Source: Novosphingobium sp.
GTDB taxonomy: Bacteria; Pseudomonadota; Alphaproteobacteria; Sphingomonadales; Sphingomonadaceae
Direction of reading: 5' to 3'
Assembly: GCF_039595395.1 (NCBI RefSeq)
Contig: NZ_JBCNLP010000006.1
Span: 1,059,001-1,123,000 of the forward strand
DNA: 64,000 bases
Made by a program: the position numbers and the translations under genes. The notes below the pieces were generated by a model. The model had not been told where the DNA came from and made no database searches. It saw nothing but the letters and a program-made list of their open reading frames with translations. Positions 61,841 to 64,000 of the stretch are shown here, in pieces (position 1 is the first letter of the stretch; each line of letters starts with the position of its first letter).

Positions 61841-63952
61841 ATGATCGACCGCCGAGCCCTGCTGCGCCAATCCCTGCAAGGGGCGGCCTTCGCCTCCCTG
61901 CCTGCCGGGCTCGCCCCCATTCTGGCGCGGGCGGCCAGCGTCGCGCCAGACCGGCGCACCGGCACGATTGGCGATGTCGCCCATATCGTCGTGCTGATGC
62001 AGGAAAATCGCGGCTTCGACCATTATTTCGGCACCATGCCGGGCGTGCGCGGCTTTGGTGACCGCTTCCCCATCCCGCTCCCTGCCGACCCGGACGGCAC
62101 ACCCCGCACCGTGTGGGACCAGCGCGACGCCGCCGCCAGTCCGCCGCGCCGCATGCGCCCCTTCCCGCTCTCCACGCAGCAGGATTTCGACCTGATGCGC
62201 ATGCTGGGAACCCCGCACACCTGGTCCAACGCTCAGGCCGCGTGGGACAATGGCCGCATGGCGCATTGGCCAGAGGCCAAGACCCAGCGCGCCATGGCCT
62301 ATTACCAACAGGCCGACATTCCCTTCCAATGGGCGATGGCCGACGCCTTCACGCTGTGCGATGCCTATCACTGCTCAATGCAGACCGGCACCAACACCAA
62401 CCGGCTGTTCCTGTGGACCGGCAGCAACGATCCGCTGGGCAAGGGCGGCGGCCCTGCGATCAACAATCCCGACGACGATCTGGCCAAGCCCGATGCCGCC
62501 AGCAGCCCGCGCTTTTTCTGGACGACCTACCCCGAAAGGCTGGAGGCGGCGGGCGTCAGCTGGCGGGTCTATCAGGATATGGCGGACAATTTCACCGACA
62601 ATCCTTTGGCCAACTTCCTGCAATATCGCGCGGCCCATCGCGGCGATAAGGACTCGCGCAAGGTGCTGGCCGAGAAGGGGCTGAGCACGCAGGCGCTCGA
62701 CGCGCTGCGCGCCGATGTGCTGGCCGACCGCCTGCCGCAGATCAGTTGGGTGGTGGGCACGGCGGAAGGATCGGAACACCCCGGCCCCTCCAGCCCGGCG
62801 CAGGGCGCGGCCTATACGGCGAAGGTGATCGAGGCGCTGACCGCCAATCCCGCCGTCTGGGCGCGCACCGTGCTGTTCATCAATTTCGACGAGAATGACG
62901 GCTTTTTCGATCACGTGCCCCCTCCCGCCCCGCCCTCGCCCGATGCCGATCTGCCGGGCGGCTTCGCCGGCTCCAGCACCGTTTCCACGCTGGGCGAATA
63001 TCACAACCTGCGCGCGCCGGGCGCCGAGGGCGACGATCTCAACCTGCGCGGGCGGCCCTATGGGCTGGGGCCGCGCGTGCCGATGTATGTGCTCTCACCC
63101 TGGTCGCGCGGCGGGCGCATTCATTCGGAGGTCTCCGACCACACCTCGGTGATCCGCTTCATGGAGCGCCGCTTCGGCGTGCAGGAGCCCAACATCAGTC
63201 CGTGGCGCCGCGCGGTGTGCAGCGATCTGACCAGCGCTTTCGATTTCGCTCACAGCGCGCCGATGCAGCCTCTCCTGACTCCGGCGATGTCCGCGACCAT
63301 GGCCGCGGCGCCCGATCGCGGCGCGCGGGCCCATGCCATCGCCAAACAGCCCGACGCCCACCCGCCCGAAAACCAGCCTTTGCCCGCGCAGCATCCCGGC
63401 ATCCGCCCGGCCTGTCCGGTACGCTATCGGCTGGAAGTGTCCGGAGGCGTTACGGATGACAGCATAGCGCTGACCTTCTCCGCCGCAGAGGGGCTGGCGG
63501 GCGTGTTTCAGGTCTATGACCGGTTGCGGCTCGATCTGGTGCCCCGCCGCTTCACCGTCGAGCCGGGCAAGCAGGTGACCGACCATTGGCCGCTGCATGG
63601 GGCAGACAAGGCCTATGATCTGTGGGTGCTGGGGCCCGCCGGTTTCCATCGCGCTTTTGTCGGCACGGCAGCGGCGCGAGAGCCCGGCCTCACCTGGTCG
63701 ATCAGCGATGGCCGCCTGAACCTGACCGTCAGGCCGGGGCATGGCGGGGTGAAGGTTTCCCCGCAGGCCTATCTCGCCCATCACCACGACTGGTCCCCGG
63801 ACACCGAGGGCGGCAGCATGGCATGGGCGCTGGCCCCCACCCACGGCTGGTATGATCTTCTGGTCGAGGCACCGGGCGGCTGGCAGAGGCGGCTGGCGGG
63901 GCGCGTCGATGGCGCATGGCAGGCCATCACCGATCCAGCCGGCGTGCCATAA
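61841..63952 (+). CDS. phosphocholine-type phospholipase C (PlcH/PlcN family)
   Basis: The 703-residue protein begins with a twin-arginine-like signal (DRRALLRQS, then a hydrophobic stretch to about 31), as expected for Tat-exported bacterial phospholipases C. The phosphoesterase domain (about 45-475) has IVVLMQENRGFDHYFGT near residue 48, LCDAYHCSMQTGTNTNR and FINFDENDGFFDHVPPP, which hold metal-binding residues. Two C-terminal DUF756-type beta domains follow (about 520-600 and 610-700). It splits phospholipids into diacylglycerol and a phosphate ester, feeding the phosphatase encoded just upstream. Only 48 bp follow the stop in the window. Confidence 0.92.
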   Translation: MIDRRALLRQSLQGAAFASLPAGLAPILARAASVAPDRRTGTIGDVAHIVVLMQENRGFDHYFGTMPGVRGFGDRFPIPLPADPDGTPRTVWDQRDAAASPPRRMRPFPLSTQQDFDLMRMLGTPHTWSNAQAAWDNGRMAHWPEAKTQRAMAYYQQADIPFQWAMADAFTLCDAYHCSMQTGTNTNRLFLWTGSNDPLGKGGGPAINNPDDDLAKPDAASSPRFFWTTYPERLEAAGVSWRVYQDMADNFTDNPLANFLQYRAAHRGDKDSRKVLAEKGLSTQALDALRADVLADRLPQISWVVGTAEGSEHPGPSSPAQGAAYTAKVIEALTANPAVWARTVLFINFDENDGFFDHVPPPAPPSPDADLPGGFAGSSTVSTLGEYHNLRAPGAEGDDLNLRGRPYGLGPRVPMYVLSPWSRGGRIHSEVSDHTSVIRFMERRFGVQEPNISPWRRAVCSDLTSAFDFAHSAPMQPLLTPAMSATMAAAPDRGARAHAIAKQPDAHPPENQPLPAQHPGIRPACPVRYRLEVSGGVTDDSIALTFSAAEGLAGVFQVYDRLRLDLVPRRFTVEPGKQVTDHWPLHGADKAYDLWVLGPAGFHRAFVGTAAAREPGLTWSISDGRLNLTVRPGHGGVKVSPQAYLAHHHDWSPDTEGGSMAWALAPTHGWYDLLVEAPGGWQRRLAGRVDGAWQAITDPAGVP

Positions 63953-64000
63953 CGCCGGATCCGTTCGGTCCGATCCCTTTACCGGTCGAGGTCGGCGCGC

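Overview
The window reads as the chromosome of a high-GC alphaproteobacterium of the Sphingomonadaceae (Novosphingobium/Sphingomonas-like). The basis is the density of TonB-dependent receptors (four), FecI/FecR-type signalling pairs, secreted hydrolases, an alginate-export-like porin, and a NasA-CysJ fusion. This is a gene-family inference; no rRNA marker is present. I see no tRNA, rRNA, CRISPR array, insertion sequence or phage gene.

Layout. 1-9.5 kb is a run of small metabolic and regulatory genes: a kynureninase-like PLP enzyme facing an Lrp/AsnC regulator, an ArsR-SRPBCC pair, DUF302 and AhpD-like genes, an SPFH protein, low-specificity threonine aldolase behind a structured-looking leader, a DUF2238 membrane protein, a group II PLP decarboxylase and a decapitated PRISE-type reductase. 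9.7-16.1 kb (minus strand) is an ECF sigma / FecR / TonB receptor / sulfatase operon whose sigma gene is frameshifted. 16.2-18.4 kb holds an SDR and a SnoaL-like gene beside LysR remnants and a DUF302 gene. 18.6-26.0 kb is a two-partner secretion system, with a TpsB transporter and a roughly 1,890-residue TpsA exoprotein carrying nine 264-bp tandem repeats. 26.1-37.4 kb holds LysR regulators, a frameshifted MFS transporter, a TonB receptor with a secreted tyrosine phosphatase under a divergent double-TetR regulator, a LysR-FUSC efflux pair and a GNAT acetyltransferase.

37.4-52.0 kb is a complete assimilatory nitrate cluster: cobA, nirD, nirB, a porin, nasS, nasT and a PP2C-kinase fusion on the minus strand, with narK and a nasA-flavoprotein fusion on the plus strand. 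The leaders of nirB and of the porin both carry an ANTAR-type hexaloop hairpin that overlaps an intrinsic terminator. They also share a promoter layout with an identical upstream motif. This is the best-supported regulatory system in the window: NasS/NasT antitermination would switch on nitrite reductase and an outer-membrane porin together.

52.0-64.0 kb looks like an organophosphate-scavenging island. A sigma/FecR/TonB-receptor/exported HD-like operon diverges from a second, related TonB receptor followed by a histidine acid phosphatase (phytase-like) and a phospholipase C.

Several genes are broken. The ECF sigma and MFS genes each carry one single-base frameshift, and nasA has several indels confined to about 0.5 kb. 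LysR, carboxymuconolactone decarboxylase and PRISE reductase remnants are also present. The single-base cases, and especially the nasA cluster, could be assembly errors; the remnants look like real decay.
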